From Saprospiraceae bacterium (GTDB taxonomy: Bacteria > Bacteroidota > Bacteroidia > Chitinophagales > Saprospiraceae), in assembly GCA_022448945.1 (NCBI GenBank), contig JAKVCV010000018.1, forward strand, positions 42,179-102,364: a DNA stretch of 60,186 nucleotides, written 5' to 3'. The first letter of the stretch is position 1, and each line of letters begins with the position of its first letter. Both the position numbers and the translations under genes were made by a program. This document shows, one piece after another, positions 59,353 to 60,186 of this stretch. Below the pieces are notes generated by a model. The model was not told the origin of the DNA. It searched no databases and saw nothing but the letters and a program-made list of their open reading frames with translations.

Positions 59353-59381
59353 CTACCTTAAATGGTTGAATGGATAAATTG

Positions 59382-60186
59382 TTAAAAAGCCCGAACCGCA
59401 CGCACATAGAAAGTGCTGTGCTTAGCGTAGTTGCCCTGGCTCCCAGACCAGAAATCCTGAACCGCCGCAACGCCGAAGAAGTAGTGGTACTCCGTAGAAC
59501 TCCAATACTTGAAATTGGCAAAACCGCCTAATTGAGGATAAGCTAATTGCAAATTAGTATACATCAAATACAATTCCTCTTTTGAAGGCAAAAACCAATC
59601 TGAGTAACCACTCAGAACTAGGTCATCGCAAAGCTGTGCCGCATAGGCTCCTAGACCTTGATTATTAACAATTGTCGTTGTATTTCCCTGGCCAAGTCCA
59701 ATATATACGCCTGTAGCACCTGTAGTAGTGTTTGATCCATTATTCCATTGTATCCCAGTACTTTGATCGCTTAAAGCACAGATTAAACCATAGTTTAGAT
59801 TTCCATCTCCATTTAGATCAACAGGTGTAGGGGCAATATAAAAAACAATGCCACCATATAGTGTATCACCAATGTTGAATTGTGTTGTACCGGAAGCTGT
59901 AGCAGTACATCCATTTACATCTGTTACTGTTGCCTGATAAGTTGTTACAGGGCTCAGACCTGTTGCAAGTGCTGTCGTCTGATTGTTTGCCGATGCTTCC
60001 CATTGATAACTATAAGGAGGCGTGCCAGTGCAATTCGGATAAATTTCTAACGCAGTAGAGCTTAGTGCAGTTATGTTGATAGAAATATCACATACTATTG
60101 GTGGTGGGTATGAATTTTGGAGAGATATCCAAACGGACCCGGTATAATAGTATAAGCCCATGGTTCCATCTGTTTGGTAAATCAGC
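59382..60186 (-). CDS. DUF1566-type secreted protein with SprB-like domain (5' end beyond window)
   Basis: The frame is open through the right edge (upstream reads LIYQTDGTMGLYYYTGSVW), so the true start is outside; the visible part is about 267 codons ending at TAA 59384-59382. Near its start is a short SprB-like unit (TPPYSYQWEASANNQTTALA, then GLSPVTTYQATVTDVNGC). After GDTLYGGIVFYIAPTPVDLN comes a DUF1566 (Lcl C-terminal-like) domain with the typical SGYSDWFLPSKEELYLMY, FKYWSSTEY, DFWSGSQGNYAK and final YVRAVRAF. Such proteins are usually extracellular in this phylum, and the C-terminal domain may bind carbohydrate or protein ligands; that role is inference. No T9SS sorting domain is visible at this C-terminus. 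Confidence 0.85.
   Translation of the reverse strand, partial: LIYQTDGTMGLYYYTGSVWISLQNSYPPPIVCDISINITALSSTALEIYPNCTGTPPYSYQWEASANNQTTALATGLSPVTTYQATVTDVNGCTATASGTTQFNIGDTLYGGIVFYIAPTPVDLNGDGNLNYGLICALSDQSTGIQWNNGSNTTTGATGVYIGLGQGNTTTIVNNQGLGAYAAQLCDDLVLSGYSDWFLPSKEELYLMYTNLQLAYPQLGGFANFKYWSSTEYHYFFGVAAVQDFWSGSQGNYAKHSTFYVRAVRAF

Noticed and set aside
59382-60186. Phage tail-fibre gene at the right edge
   Set aside because: The visible part is an SprB-like unit followed by a DUF1566 domain, typical of secreted Bacteroidota proteins, and no phage genes are near.

Overview
The window is AT-rich bacterial DNA from a member of the Bacteroidota, most likely the Saprospiria/Chitinophagia side of the phylum. 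The evidence is: very large surface proteins built of SprB-type repeats, a type IX secretion (T9SS) type B C-terminal sorting domain, a TonB-dependent receptor with a carboxypeptidase-regulatory-like N-terminal domain, a DUF3667 protein, no Shine-Dalgarno-like leaders, and TAnnTTTG-like promoter boxes. I saw no rRNA, tRNA, IS element, prophage or CRISPR array.

Layout. (1) 1-15047, minus strand: one giant secreted adhesin-like gene, at least 5,015 codons, whose 3' end lies beyond the left edge. It has a signal peptide, a gliding/adhesin-type N-terminal module, a predicted right-handed beta-helix, a glycine-rich (GGN)n region with poly-glycine tracts, and about 45 SprB-like repeats. (2) 15477-36062: mostly conserved single genes: hisS, lipA, an outer-membrane-like protein, a TonB-dependent receptor, a methyltransferase, an anchored TPR-CHAT protein, ligA, a YbjN/CesT-like protein, a TrpF-like protein without its catalytic cysteine, an MsbA-type ABC exporter, a membrane J-domain protein with a small membrane partner, mutL and a DUF2147 protein. 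(3) 36305-45495: katG, then divergently an operon of an NRAMP-fold transporter plus pxpA-pxpB-pxpC (ATP-dependent 5-oxoprolinase), then a two-domain MTHFR of the eukaryotic type, and a YfcC-type carrier. (4) 45725-48477: a DEDDh exonuclease, a DUF3667 membrane protein and a glucosaminidase lipoprotein. (5) 48599-59260: a second giant secreted protein, 3,553 aa, with an M43-type metalloprotease at the N-terminus, PKD and propeller-like regions, nine tandem 51-aa repeats, about 16 SprB-like repeats and a T9SS type B sorting domain. (6) 59382 to the right edge: a partial DUF1566-type protein that also carries an SprB-like domain.

The most unusual points are the eukaryote-type MTHFR with its S-adenosylmethionine-binding regulatory half, an NRAMP homologue that has lost the metal ligands and is operonic with 5-oxoprolinase (suggesting an organic substrate), the regular alternation of two SprB repeat types in the left giant protein, its PGRS-like glycine-rich insert, and the protease-adhesin fusion on the right. 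The two giant genes frame a block of ordinary metabolism and DNA-repair genes. Nothing in the sequence ties that block functionally to the adhesins.
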